Below, piece by piece: positions 53,101 to 63,553 of a stretch of DNA of 64,000 nt. The DNA is from Durusdinium trenchii (Eukaryota; Sar; Dinophyceae; Suessiales; Symbiodiniaceae). The first letter of the stretch is position 1, and each line of letters opens with the position of its first letter. A model generated the notes under the pieces. That model searched no databases, was not told where the DNA came from, and worked only from the letters and a program-made list of their open reading frames with translations. The stretch covers positions 665,258-729,257 of the forward strand of contig CAXAMN010021762.1 of the NCBI GenBank assembly GCA_963970005.1, written 5' to 3'. The position numbers were made by a program, and so were the translations under genes.

Positions 53101-55515
53101 TCAATCTTCGAAGCCAATAGGTAGGGCTATTGGCTCATCATCCGACGAGCTGTCGCTGCCAAGATTGTTATCACCTCTCAAGCTGATATCAAAGTGTTTC
53201 ACCCGGCGTGGTGGTTGCCACTTCCCCGGTTCATGGCTTTCCCGGCGCATATCGGGTGACCACCTGTAACTCAAGAAGTTGTAGACGTCAGGTTTTGGTT
53301 TCTGAGGCAATGTGCCTTGGCACCATCCGAGCAAATAGTGTGCTCCTTCAGTTGTAACTTCGCCAGTTCTTTGGCAAATAGGAACCCGTTTTTGAAGAAC
53401 TTTTTGAACTTGCTCCCCAATGGCACGCTTAGATGCCAAACCACCAGGAGGTTGATATCCCTGCCTGATTTGTTTAGCCACTGAAGCTGGCACCACCACC
53501 ATCGCGCGCTGAATCTCGCTGTCCGACAGCCAGCGCTTTGTGACCAGGAAAACATCTTCATCATGAGGTGTCCAGCGAGGCCCGTACTCTTCCAAATGAT
53601 GTACATTGTCCAAAACATCAGCCCCCAAGTCTTTGCGAGCACAAAACCTCATGTAGTGAACATGTCGGAGACCTTTGAATGACACCCCAACTTGGTTCAC
53701 AAATTTCTTCCAGCAAGATACCTGATCAAGTTTGTTTGCAACAGCGACGGAACCACGAAGCCGTCCCGATTTTTTCTGATTGATGGCCCTGTTGAATGCA
53801 ATCCTCCAGCAAGGCAATCATTTCTGATGCGGATTGACATCTTTTTCCCATCAAAAGTCTAGTAATTTGACCAAAAACTTGGTCGACGTCGTCATGGGAA
53901 TGAGCCGTCCTCAAATATCCCAAGGATGTGAATCTACACACCCCCAGGATTTGGATGAGTAGCATGAAGCACATGACAAAGCGATTCTTTCCCTCTCTAG
54001 CGCAATTGTCTTGCTGCAAATGCAGCGACAAAGCCATCGAAGAACAATGGCCAAACAGGTCTTGGAGGGAAAGGGACAGGGTCTCAAGTTGTGTCTCGGA
54101 ATTCTTTTTCAAGTCCTCATCGCTCAAGTAGAGGAAGAGCCGAAAACCATGCAACCACGAGGCCAGCAAATGTGTCGCTGGCCTGTACAACTTGGTGGCT
54201 GCCTTGCTCAGCTTCGCATAGCCCCACTTAGGAATCCTCAGTTTTGCTTGATCCATTCCATCCTGGATCACTGTGATCACTGATGATGCCAAGTCAGAAC
54301 CTGCAAATCTCTTGCTAAAGTGCAGTCCTTGCGAAAAGTAGTTGCGACTCAAGGTTCTGTGGTTCCAGTAGAATTGTCTATCGGACCATTGCTGTAGCAA
54401 ATGTTGGCTATACAATCGAATGTTGATAGCCTTCAACTGCTTGGTTGTGGCACTTCTGATGCGTTTTCGTAGTTTGTGGCAAACATCACATTGACCAAAG
54501 TCCCCTTTGTCCCTGAAACGAAGATGAGAAGCAAAAATTGACTTCATCACCCTCCGGAAGGTAGTGAATGCAGCAGTAGCTAAACCAGCAGCTTCGCAGT
54601 AGGCTTGGTATTGAATAAACAGATCCATTGGCTTTTGCCATTCCAAGTAGCGTCTTGGTCCTGCAAAAGTACCCGGTCCACCATGGTTCACCTGAGGGTC
54701 GCAACTTATGTTGTGGTTGCCCCCCAAAAGACAATCAACACACTCTTTGGAACACAACAATTATTCCAGGGGATGATTCCTATTTCCATCCCACTTCACA
54801 ATAAAAATGTTCTGCTACAAGGATGATGAGTGACAGGGTTCACGTCATAGTTCCGCTCGAGACAACCCAAGAAATTCTGTACATAGCGTTCCTGGAATTC
54901 CGGGTCAGCCGACATCGTGGACTCATAGAAACCTCCATCACGATTACCCGGCATGGTGAATTTAACCGGTAGGACTTCAGCACAGCTGATCCAAAGCAGC
55001 CAAAAGAACGACATGATGGAGGGCCACCTCTGGTTCACTGACGACCTTACCATCGACACTCCTAGGGATGGATGCTTGGGCTCTTGGAGCCGCCCTGAGT
55101 GCATGGTGAAAGCCGGGTCCCCTCTCCGCATGTTCTGCAGAGCTGAAGATCCGATTGAATACAGTCTCATGTGAGCAAACCTGCACACAGGCTGTTGAAG
55201 AAAATGCAATTTGTCACCTTCAGTACGACCTTTTGAATAGGCCCGTTTCTTGACTGGCGGTTCCACACAGCCATCTTCTTCAGAACTCGTTGCTAGTAAG
55301 ATTTCACCATCATCATCATTGTCGCTCGCAGGGATGATGGCCCCAGTGTCTCCTGGTTCCGAGTCACTTTGGATCATCACTTCGTTGTCATCTCTATCAG
55401 AATCAGTTTGAAGCAGAACATCTTCAGCTCTTGAAAGTTGACCTGCTCCAAGTTCAAAGTCTTTGGAGTGTTCACTATTTGCATGGTACCACTCATTCAG
55501 CAAAGCCTCCTTTCA
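53101..55515 (-). CDS. DUF7869-type RNase-H-fold protein, one frameshift
   Basis: The first recognised exon (about 54820-55515) is acidic (SDSEPGDTGA, SDNDDDGE), then VCRFAHMRLYSIGSSALQNM and RWPSIMSFFWLLWISCAEVL, as in the N-terminal half of this family. After a short intron (about 54760-54820) comes the core: YQAYCEAAGLATAAFTTFRR, CDVCHKLRKR (CxxC), then three acidic sites, IQDGMDQAK, LQQDNCAREGKNR and TAHSHDDVDQ, spaced as in an RNase-H/integrase-like D-D-D core (about residues 167, 251 and 290-293 of the open frame starting at 54760). At the A6 run near 53772 the frame shifts and continues SGRLRGSVAVANKLDQVSCW, FKGLRHVHYMRFCARKDLG, to an acidic end (SDSSSDDE) and a stop at 53101. The family is known in dinoflagellates and other eukaryotes and is transposase-like by fold; its activity is not established. 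The shift means a pseudogene or a sequencing indel. Confidence 0.72.
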
Positions 55516-55622
55516 GGGACATAAGAACCGATCTGGGGTTGAAGAACCAGAGGATGTTGAAATCCTAGGCCCGATGATCTTACTTTGTTGATTCAACTAA
55601 AGAAATTTCTAGTCTAATGGTG

Positions 55623-56149
55623 CTAGAAGTCTCCCCATCTGTGATCAGTCGAAGAGTTCAGTGTTTTTTGCCCGACCAACAAGTCCTTGCGGGCTGCGTC
55701 CAGTGCAAGAAACCGTTCCCGTTCCCGTTGCACGTCCGAAGCTGCTTCAGCAAACTGCTGGAAGCAAGTCGCCCGCGAGCAGATGCATCTTCTTGAAAGA
55801 AGAGATGCAAGTGGCACCCTCGTTGGCATGGCTACTAGGATGCTGTTCTGCGGAGTCTCTGACTTGAGAATAGCTCAAAAGAAATGAATCAATCAGTTAG
55901 TCAGCCCGAAAGGCCCTCAGAACACTTGGAGGGAAATCATATCACCCTTTCAGTGATTTTAACACCTTCCTTCTTGATCTTTGCTTGTTGGCCCTTGAGC
56001 CAAACTCAACTCCGGTCTCTGAGTGGCGTCTTCCTCGCCCCAGTTACCTCCACATCCTGCCACCCCTCCACGAAGCAGCCAGCGGTCCTGGAAGAAGGCT
56101 TCTTCATCTTTGCTGCCGGCTTCTTAATGCCAGATGCTGGACGCTTCAT
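55623..56149 (-). CDS. Candidate 5' exons of the DUF7869-type gene
   Basis: An ATG at 56149 opens MKRPASGIKKPAAKMKKPSS then CFVEGWQDVEVTGARK. KRPA-type basic N-termini are common in dinoflagellate nuclear proteins. A second segment, 55623-55829, reads FQQFAEAASDVQRERERFLA then LDAARKDLLVGQKTLN, a helical piece. Both precede the main exons on the same strand and may belong to that gene, but no splice junctions were fixed. Confidence 0.4.
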
Positions 56150-56555
56150 GGCTATCCACCTATCCCTTTGGCTGTGGCGGGCTATAAATGGGCTGTGGGG
56201 ATAGCGAGCCAAGCTCCCAACCAACACCTAATCCCTCTCACACATATCCTTCAGAAAGGCAAGGAACCAAAAGCTGAAAAGACTAACTTTTGCGAAAGTT
56301 CCTTATATATATACCTAGACCCCGCAAAAGACGTATTTTTTTCTGGTGAGGGCAATTTTCAGGCGAAGCTCAAAAAACCCACACAACAAACAGTTTTGGT
56401 GTCGATTTTTGTCACTTCTGCGTTGTTTTTTGTCACTTCTGCGTCATTTTGGCGTCATGTTTTCTATCGCGAATTTGCTGCATGTTTTTGCGTCATGTTT
56501 TCTGGCGAGACGGAAAAAAAAGACATCGTTTCAGGGTCCAGGTATATATAATATA
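56150..56555. other. No gene; AT-rich stretch with GTTTTTTGTCACTTCTGCG repeats
   Basis: TTTTGTCACTTCTGCGT occurs at about 56408 and 56429 with a related GGCGTCATGTTTTCT pair at about 56452 and 56490. A TATATATA palindrome adjoins the element at 56556. Confidence 0.4.
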
Positions 56556-56655
56556 TACCAGGACCCTCCAAGGTTCGGCTGTTTTGGAACACTCACAGGT
56601 GCTACCTGGACACCGATCTTGTCACCAGGAAACACCTGGACTGGAGGGTTCTGGT
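56556..56655. mobile_element. MITE related to family C
   Basis: TACCAGGACCCTCCAAGG to CTGGAGGGTTCTGGTA, inverted ends, with AACACTCACAGGTGC inside; inserted next to a TATATATAATATATA run. First short element right of the gene block. Confidence 0.65.
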
Positions 56656-56689
56656 ATCTGAACCTCCCTTTTGCCCTGTTCCAGAAGAC

Positions 56690-57000
56690 TTCTTTCTGAA
56701 GCACCCGCCGGTTTCATCCACACCGACCAGCGCCGAAAGGAACCAAAACGCGGTAAATCCCGCGTGGTGGTGCAGCTGTGTCGACGCGGTGGTATACCAA
56801 ACGAGTAGCTGGATGGAACTCTTGACCCAAATGGCCAAATCCGCCACTGCATCCAATTCGTAGGTCTCATCCGCATCCTGACCGGCATCCCACAAGGACC
56901 CTCGGCTCGAGATGGCCCCCGCTGTCCGTGCGGTGAACGACCGGATCGAGTCGGAGAACGACGTCTGGAAAGAAACGCCTCCAGAGCTCGGGGTGCTTTT
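56690..57000 (-). CDS. Candidate exon, unknown protein
   Basis: Begins at the edge of a family J element and reads SGGVSFQTSFSDSIRSFTAR, GAISSRGSLWDAGQDADETY, LDAVADLAIWVKSSIQLLVW and FTAFWFLSALVGVDE, with strong third-position G/C. Two hydrophobic stretches may be membrane helices. The MITE at 56556-56655 follows on the downstream side. The 181-codon frame that contains it also crosses family J and is not a single exon. Confidence 0.5.
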
Positions 57001-57316
57001 GAGTCCCATCCAGCGAGTGGATGTGGATAATGGGCACCCCGATTCCCTCCATGGATAGCACCGCTTTGTGAGCTGCTGGCTGTCTGGTCTTTGAAGCGAA
57101 CTGGAGATGTTTTTGAAGCCAATGCTCCTGCATTTTGCTTTCGGCAATGTGTCAGATTGGTGTCACCATTCTCCGCAAAAATGAAGGTGCTGCAGGTGAT
57201 CTACATCCGTCTGGTGCACATGTCTCCGTCTTTAAGGACACCCTTTCAAATTGGAGTCGACCTGGTCGTACCTCCGATCTATGTCTTTTAATGAGGTCAT
57301 GTCTGACATGTCCCAT

Positions 57317-57423
57317 CCCTAGGGCTCCAGTCGTACCTTCTCAGAAGGTACTTGGACCCTCCAAACCTACATGGCGGTGTCGAACACATCACCTGCTGAG
57401 AATGTACGACAGGATCCCTAGGG
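57317..57423. mobile_element. Family A MITE
   Basis: CCCTAGGGCTCCAGTCGTACC to TGTACGACAGGATCCCTAGGG with GGCGGTGTCGAACACATCACC inside. Confidence 0.8.
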
Positions 57424-57811
57424 CATGTTCACCCATGTTCTAAGGTATAGAATAGCATAGTCCGTGCGGTCCTACGACTGGCGAGACGTACTGGCTTTAG
57501 CTTGGCTTCGTCGAACGGTCCATTGGGTCCGTTGCTGAGCGAACTGTTGAACCGCCAGGCACGGAGGTGCTGTACAAGACGGGAGGACGCAGGAATCATG
57601 TTCGGCAGCTTTGGCCGAACAGTGACAAAAGAGTGATCTATAACCTGGAGTTGACCTGTGAAACTACCTCAGAACATGAGTCCAGTCGTAGCTGTTTTTG
57701 GTATATTGGAGTCATGTCCCATCTATACTCAGGTACTTGAAGTCGTGTTCAGGCAGATTCGCATCATTCGCTGCTGGAAGCTTCTCCCCTTTGTGTGAAG
57801 CGGAAACATAC

Positions 57812-58019
57812 ATTCCTTGAATAGACGACGGCCTTTCATGAGGGCAGCTTCTTGAATCAGAAAATCACCAGGAGGACAAGCAACACAAGCACGAACATGC
57901 GTGCCAGCTGCAGTCGAAGTGGTCCAGCAAAACTCAGATTGATGGACCTCAAGAATCGCTTGAGAGTGCCCAAAGAACAAAACACAACCTGGGCCATCCA
58001 ATGGGTGTCCAATGGACAT
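57812..58019 (-). CDS. Probable first or internal exon, unknown protein
   Basis: From ATG 58019 it reads MSIGHPLDGPGCVLFFGHSQ, AILEVHQSEFCWTTSTAAGT, HVRACVACPPGDFLIQEAAL and MKGRRLFKE, ending at a consensus donor GAAT|GTATGT. The sequence is varied and protein-like (CxxC included). It could be the exon before 56690-57000. Family not recognised. Confidence 0.6.
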
Positions 58020-58113
58020 CTCTAAGTGGTGGGTATAAGATCATCTAATATCCAATATTCATCGACATATGACATGTATATATTGTATTTATAGTTATAT
58101 TATGTATAATATA

Positions 58114-58218
58114 TACCAGGACCTTCAAAGTGACCTCTTTAGACTCTCTAAGTGACCTTGTACAGACCTAAGTGACCTCATCCTGGGATATCAAAGGGTC
58201 ACTTTGAAGGTCCTGGTA
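58114..58218. mobile_element. Family G MITE in a TA-rich tract
   Basis: TACCAGGACCTTCAAAGTGACC to GGTCACTTTGAAGGTCCTGGTA, an almost perfect palindrome, flanked on both sides by ATGTATAATAT-type sequence, as if inserted at TA in a microsatellite. Confidence 0.8.
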
Positions 58219-58355
58219 TTTATGTATAATATTGTATATATTGTGTTATATTGTATATGATCTATTATCATCTAATATAAATGAAACCCGAACACCGGTG
58301 AATTCCCCCCCAACTGAGAACATTCACATCGGGCGTCTGTGAGTCGCGGGGTCAT

Positions 58356-58473
58356 CACCCCAATAGCAAGGGCCTCCAACCTAATAGCGGTGGCCTCCAA
58401 TCTAATAGCAATGGCCTCCAACCTAGAAGCGATGGCCTGCACCCTACTTGGGATGACCGCCAACCTGATAGCG
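58356..58473. repeat. Family K 21-bp tandem array, about five units
   Basis: AATAGCAAGGGCCTCCAACCT, AATAGCGGTGGCCTCCAATCT and further units ending GATGACCGCCAACCTGATAGC. Confidence 0.75.
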
Positions 58474-58612
58474 CCCCCCCTGTGCGGACTTTTTCAACCC
58501 ACCATAATTCAGAATGAAATAGAATGAAAACTCTGCAAGACACCTGTAGCTTCTCACTTGACGCATGCGCATGTGCGTACAAGAAAGACAGAGAAGTTGT
58601 TTAAACAATTTC

Positions 58613-58765
58613 ACCACCCCTAGTAGCGATGCCCTTGCTCCTAGTAGCTTCTTGTTCCCAGTGGTAAGGCCAGGAGCCCCTAGTAGCGATGCCCTTGCTC
58701 CTCGTGNNNNNNNNNNGGAGCCCCTAGTAGCGATGCCCTTGCTCCTAGTAGCTTCTTGTTCCTGG
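58613..58765. repeat. Family L tandem repeat with assembly gap
   Basis: CCCTAGTAGCGATGCCCTTGC followed by TCCTAGTAGCTTCTTGTTCC occurs in two or more units. Ten Ns (58707-58716) interrupt the array, presumably where tandem copies could not be resolved. Confidence 0.7.
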
Positions 58766-58932
58766 GCCTTTGGAGTCAAATGGTGCACATTCCCAAACCG
58801 GATCCACTGGTCCACCTTCTCGTTGGTTTTTCTTCTACGACGTCGAGGTCGTCTCGGCGCAGGAAGACTGGCGCCTCGTATTGTCTCTAGATCTTCACCG
58901 CACCTGAGCTTCGGTACTTTCCTGGATCTCTA

Positions 58933-59016
58933 TACCAGCACCTCCAACAGGTCACCAATTGAAACCTGTTAGGGCCTAACAACCCTCCAAAGGAGACCTG
59001 TTGGCAGGTGCTGGTA
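58933..59016. mobile_element. Family C MITE
   Basis: TACCAGCACCTCCAACAGG to CCTGTTGGCAGGTGCTGGTA, with CTAACAACC in the centre. Confidence 0.8.
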
Positions 59017-59019
59017 TCC

Positions 59020-59265
59020 CCAGCTGATGTCGACCGCTTCGCCACCCCGCGCCACCACCGCGCTTGTTCGGTGATAGACGTCGTGTACGTACGGTCGTTC
59101 GCCTGGGTCTCCCCGGCTGCTGGGCCACTCCCGGAAGCTGCGCGGTGGAGCGGGGGATGCCAGCTGAACCTGGAGGTCGATCGACGGAGGGTCGCGAGGT
59201 CGGGACGGAGGGGTCTCAGAACTGGGATGCCAGCTGGGCGAGGTCGCAAGATGCACCCGAAAACA
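59020..59265. CDS. Coding-like segment, strand ambiguous
   Basis: The plus strand reads VDRFATPRHHRACSVIDVVY, VRSFAWVSPAAGPLPEAARW then LNLEVDRRRVARSGRRGL; the minus strand reads SFREWPSSRGDPGERPYVHD then RTSAVVARGGEAVDISWG. Both have G/C-rich third positions. It abuts a family C element. I cannot choose the strand. Confidence 0.35.
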
Positions 59266-59449
59266 TGGTACAGCCAGCATCTTCACCAGCAAAGTGTTTA
59301 GAGTTTAGACCATGTTTGACCGGAAAATGGGAACATGACCCTAAGCAAAACCAGGAGAAAAAAAAGACAGGAACAAGCAGCAGCACCCAGTTCGGGTGGT
59401 CATAATCAAGGAAATATACCTATATATAGTCAAAAGGAAAGTAGTTTTC

Positions 59450-59545
59450 CAGGAGTCACAAGGGGGTGCCATCCATGGAGGATAGGGGTGCCCCTGTCAC
59501 ATCCACTCACTGGATGGGACTCAAAAGCATACTGCTTGTGACTCG
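59450..59545. mobile_element. Family J element
   Basis: CCAGGAGTCACAAGGGGGTGCC to GCTTGTGACTCGTGG with CCATCCATGGAGGATAGGGG inside. Confidence 0.55.
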
Positions 59546-59740
59546 TGGTTCTTGATCTTTCTTGCGATCTTAGAAAGCAAGTGCTTGGGACGAGCTGCTT
59601 GGACCTCATGAAACCGTCCATGTCGACGAGCTAGCAGCTAGGACCTGGGGTTCCAGGTCAGCTTCGCTCGAGGTCCCGGCGACCCCCCCCAGCTTCTGAC
59701 TCCCTCAGTTTCCCATTGGGAAACAAATCGGTGAACCTAT

Positions 59741-59853
59741 CCCAGACACAACCAGTCTGGGACTGCCAGTCCGGACTGCCGAGAAACGGCCAGGGGTGGT
59801 GGTCTTGGGGGTCAATGGGGCGGCATAGATGGCAGTCCCATGGAGTGTCTGGG
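59741..59853. mobile_element. Family B MITE
   Basis: CCCAGACACAACCAGTCTGGG to GGCAGTCCCATGGAGTGTCTGGG, with GACTGCCAGTCCGGACTGCCG and GGGGTGGTGG inside. Confidence 0.85.
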
Positions 59854-59859
59854 TATGTC

Positions 59860-61170
59860 TCCGTGTGCTCCTATTTAGTGGGGAAAGGTTTCAGGTTTTC
59901 AAGCTGATCCACTGAGGCAAGGGGGGTATTGCTGTTCAAAAGACATGGTCGCCCTTCTTTGACATTTAGCAGTTTAGCCACAAAACATGACTAAAAACCA
60001 GAACTGCTTGTAACGACTCTGTCTTTCAGCAGGCCTTTTGGGGTGATGTTCCCCTGTTCCCCTTGTTGGGACCATACAAAGAAAGGGCCGCCTTCTTCAT
60101 CGTCACTGCCGAACGAAGAGCATCCATTGCTTCGTCTTGGGTACCACAAATAGATCCCTGCAATGACGTTGCACCACAACATCAGGGCCGGGTTCCAGTT
60201 AGGCCTCTACATATAGATTTGAATCGATGTACCTCCTGTCGGGGTGTCTCAACAAGACGAGGCCGGAAACATGGTGATTCGGGGTGTGCCAAAGCCACCA
60301 GGCGAAAGAAAGGTCCTGGTATAGGAGGATGAAATCGTAATTCGGATACTGCATAGTATATCTTCTGAACGTGAGGGAATCTTGTTTGAACGTCTTCAGG
60401 GATTCAGATTGCATGTTTTAACGTGTAAAAACATGTTCCCTTATCTTCAGAGCCCAACAAAAAACGACGAAGAGAAGTCCGCGGTGATCTATGGGCACAA
60501 AAGGGGGTCACACCTCAGCTGGAAAGTGTCAGCTTGTGTAGCTGGTTGCTGAGTTTCCTCACCATACGCGTCTTTCCACGTAGCATCCCAAACCTCCTTG
60601 ACTCTCTGAATAAAGGCCTAAGGAAGAGGCAACATCTTGTGAACTTGCTTGCCAAAGACCCGAGGACGGGGGGTCCGTCAGGTTGTAGCATCAGAAAAAG
60701 CAGCTACTTCCATGAGCCCAGGCTACCAGAAGTCTTCGATCCACTTCTGAGAACAGCTCAGGGCAGGTGCCAGGGCAGGTGCCAGGGATGCAGGTGCCAC
60801 ACTTTTCGACACCCCAAGTCCTATAGTTCTAGCATTTGAGCAGGAATGCGGTGCAAGTCGTGCTGGAGTCAACAGGTTCTTTCCTTCTCTTTCCTCTTGA
60901 AGTTGTCTCAAATGAATCCACTTCTCAGAAGCGTACCATGCACCCAGGCTGCCTCTTGGACTCTATCTTCCACTTGTCCCCTAAAATGGTGTGTTCTTGA
61001 CGTTCGACAACTTCACAGCTCAAGACATCTCAAGACCAATCACCCAAAATAATATGTTTCTTGACTTCTCAACTGGAGAACACAGCTAGGCTTCTTTCAA
61101 GCTCCAGCATCTCTTTCAGGACCTGAGCCGTCAGTGACCTCTTTGGAGTCTCCAAAAAGAGAGTGACCCT
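59860..61170. other. No clear gene
   Basis: Only short frames with weak bias. GGCAGGTGCCAGGGCAGGTGCCAGGG (two units) lies at about 60763-60790. A family G-like fragment (GTGACCTCTTTGGAGTCTCC) is at 61134-61170. Confidence 0.35.
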
Positions 61171-61179
61171 TTACAGGCC

Positions 61180-63251
61180 TGGGCCAGTATCCTTCGAGGC
61201 GAGACGCATCTGGAGTCTCCTGCTCGGATGGGTACAAAGGAGCTGACACTGCGCTGACCTTGGACGGGCGGAGCCATGGCACTGGGGGAGAAACACCGCG
61301 TTGTCCGGCCAAAATGAACCGAATAGACGCCACCAGACATGATCCCGGGGTTTTCAGAGGAAGTGGACTCATCATGACTCATCACAGTACTATCCCTAAT
61401 GGGCTCCTGGCGTAAGTTCCTGTATTTGGCGCTTGTGTGGCGCCCACCCCAGTCCCACCGAAACGAAACGAAGGTACGACGGTAACGGCCTGGGGTATGT
61501 TATCTCTATTCAGGAACTGAACTCTGCTTCTAAAGAGCCAAAGTGCTGTGGGACTAGTAATAAGTGCTTGCACCATCTCGCACCATGTTCCACCCAAGGT
61601 TTTGGTTCCGAATGAAAAGTTAGTATCTCAAACTCAACCCATAGGACTGGACTGGAATATTTGCCTCCATTTGGGTCAATGTACTACTAGTAGCAAGAAA
61701 CTACAAGGAACAAAGGAGCAAGGACGCTACTAGTAGCTCCTGGCATCGCCCTGTAGTTAGAAGATTCCAGTTTTGATGGATTCCTGGGGCTATGGCTATG
61801 ACCTGAAAGTCACTTCCAAAGCGAGGCCGTCTGAGGCACCCAACACAGTTCACACCACAGCCCAAGACGCAGGCCTTCTCAGCCAGAATGAACTCCTTGT
61901 TTGTGGTGATGACCTGACCGCGATGGATCATGGTCTCGCTTTTTGCGGAAGGATGCAGGACACTCTGAGAATCTTGGGAGACAATCCTTCTGAGATCTCG
62001 GGACGTCGTTCTTTGAAACGCTCGATGTTCTCATCACATGTTGATCTTTAGAAGAGACGCACAGGATTTACAAAACCCTTCCCATCGTATCAGCAACTTC
62101 CACTACTTGGATCTTGTACTGAACACCCCTGTCAAGTTCAACGTGCCAGAAATGGTCCGCTGGTCCGCCCATGTTCAGCCCTCGACGAGAACTGCGACGA
62201 AAACGACCAAATGAACGACATAACGACGCATTCCGAGGCCCCCGGCAATTTGCAAAGGCCATCCCAACTTGTGAGCCTTACAAAGGCCATTGCTTTCCCA
62301 GACACCCTCCCAAAGTTTGCTCCACCCTAGTGCGGATGGCCTTAAGATGTATCCCTGAAATGCTACATAATTATATGAAGGTTCGGTACGATTGGACCCC
62401 CCCATCCTCCCATGCCTATCTAAAAATGATTGTTTCCTCACCGTACTTTGTAGAAGGTATGTGGATCCACAGGGGGAACCAGAAGCCACGCCACAACAGG
62501 ATGCGCTGGGTGCACGACTGGAACATCGGTAAAAAATAAAGGCTTGACCCCATGACATAGAACGTGATCCAAGCCCATTCCAGTGAATTCTTCCTTCAAA
62601 AACATTTGCTTTACTTCGAGTGATCCCCACCAGGACATTTCAATCTGACAAATTTTCTGGCATGTATTGAAACAGTATTTGGCATTCTTTCTGGCATATC
62701 TTCTGACATGTTATCTGGCATTTCTGCAGCATGGCATATCTTCTGACTCGCGGTTGAAGTCCGGCAGGGAAGACTTGGCTGGCTACAGCCACCCTGCAAA
62801 AAGTTTCCAGCCCGCGCCTTTTTGTCCTCCTGCCAAGGAACGTCAACTTGCTCGAGGCAGACAGATCATTGGCACCAAATTCGAACGTCAATCGGGGATT
62901 CGCCGGCTTTTCCGGCACGGTCCCTTTGTGGACATGAAGCACCTTCGGCTGCTTTGTCTTAGCGTTCCAATCCTCTGACTCTTCAAAGAGGATAGAAGCA
63001 TGGCTTGGGTACTTCGCAAAAAAAGCATTCGTTGAGGAAGAGGTGCAAATGCTTTTAAAAAGCAGCCTCAAACGACACAACCTTGCCCTTCAGCATTTTG
63101 CCTCGGGCCCATTCTCTGTCAGCCAGTCGAAACCCATACAGCCTAGCCAGGCTCAAGCGCATCAGGCGCCTTTGAACTGGAAGCCTCAAGAGGAATGCTT
63201 TCCTGATCACAGGCGGTGGCCAACTCATGGAACTTGTCCTTCATTGTTTTT
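61180..63251 (-). CDS. Probable minus-strand gene, about five exon pieces
   Basis: Pieces in transcription order: 63130-63251 (MKDKFHELATACDQESIPLE, then ASSSKAPDALEPG), 62800-63031 (FAKYPSHASILFEESEDWNA, KQPKVLHVHKGTVPEKPANP, LTFEFGANDLSASS), 62078-62262 (LNMGGPADHFWHVELDRGVQ, YKIQVVEVADTMGR), 61793-61950 (MIHRGQVITTNKEFILAEKA, CVLGCGVNCVGCLRRPRFGS) and 61180-61335 (MAPPVQGQRSVSSFVPIRAG in one frame). Each has codon-like bias and plausible GT donors, but the joins are not proven and they could belong to two genes. The 61793-61950 piece is also open on the plus strand. No domain recognised. Confidence 0.45.
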
Positions 63252-63553
63252 CATGGCCTGGATCTTTGGGCTCTTAGCTCTATGCGCGCCAGCCCTCAGT
63301 AAACGCTTGAGTCTGGAGAGCACATCTTCATGCAGTCCAGGAGGTGTTTTATGGTGAGTCTTGAAAAAAAGGGATCGATGATGCCACCACCTCCTCACTG
63401 ACCCTGCGGTCCAACGACGGTTGCGCCAGGACTGCGGCAACAGTCGCCTAAGCAAAAAACACACCGTAAACCAAAAAAAGGGTGGGACAACAAAGAAACA
63501 TTCCCAGGTCCATTCTTTTGAGACATGGGAGACAAGAAGTGGAAGACAAGGCG

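Noticed and set aside
39595-56149. Retrotransposon carrying the methyltransferase
   Set aside because: No reverse transcriptase, RNase H of retroelement type, protease or long terminal repeats were found in the block on either strand.
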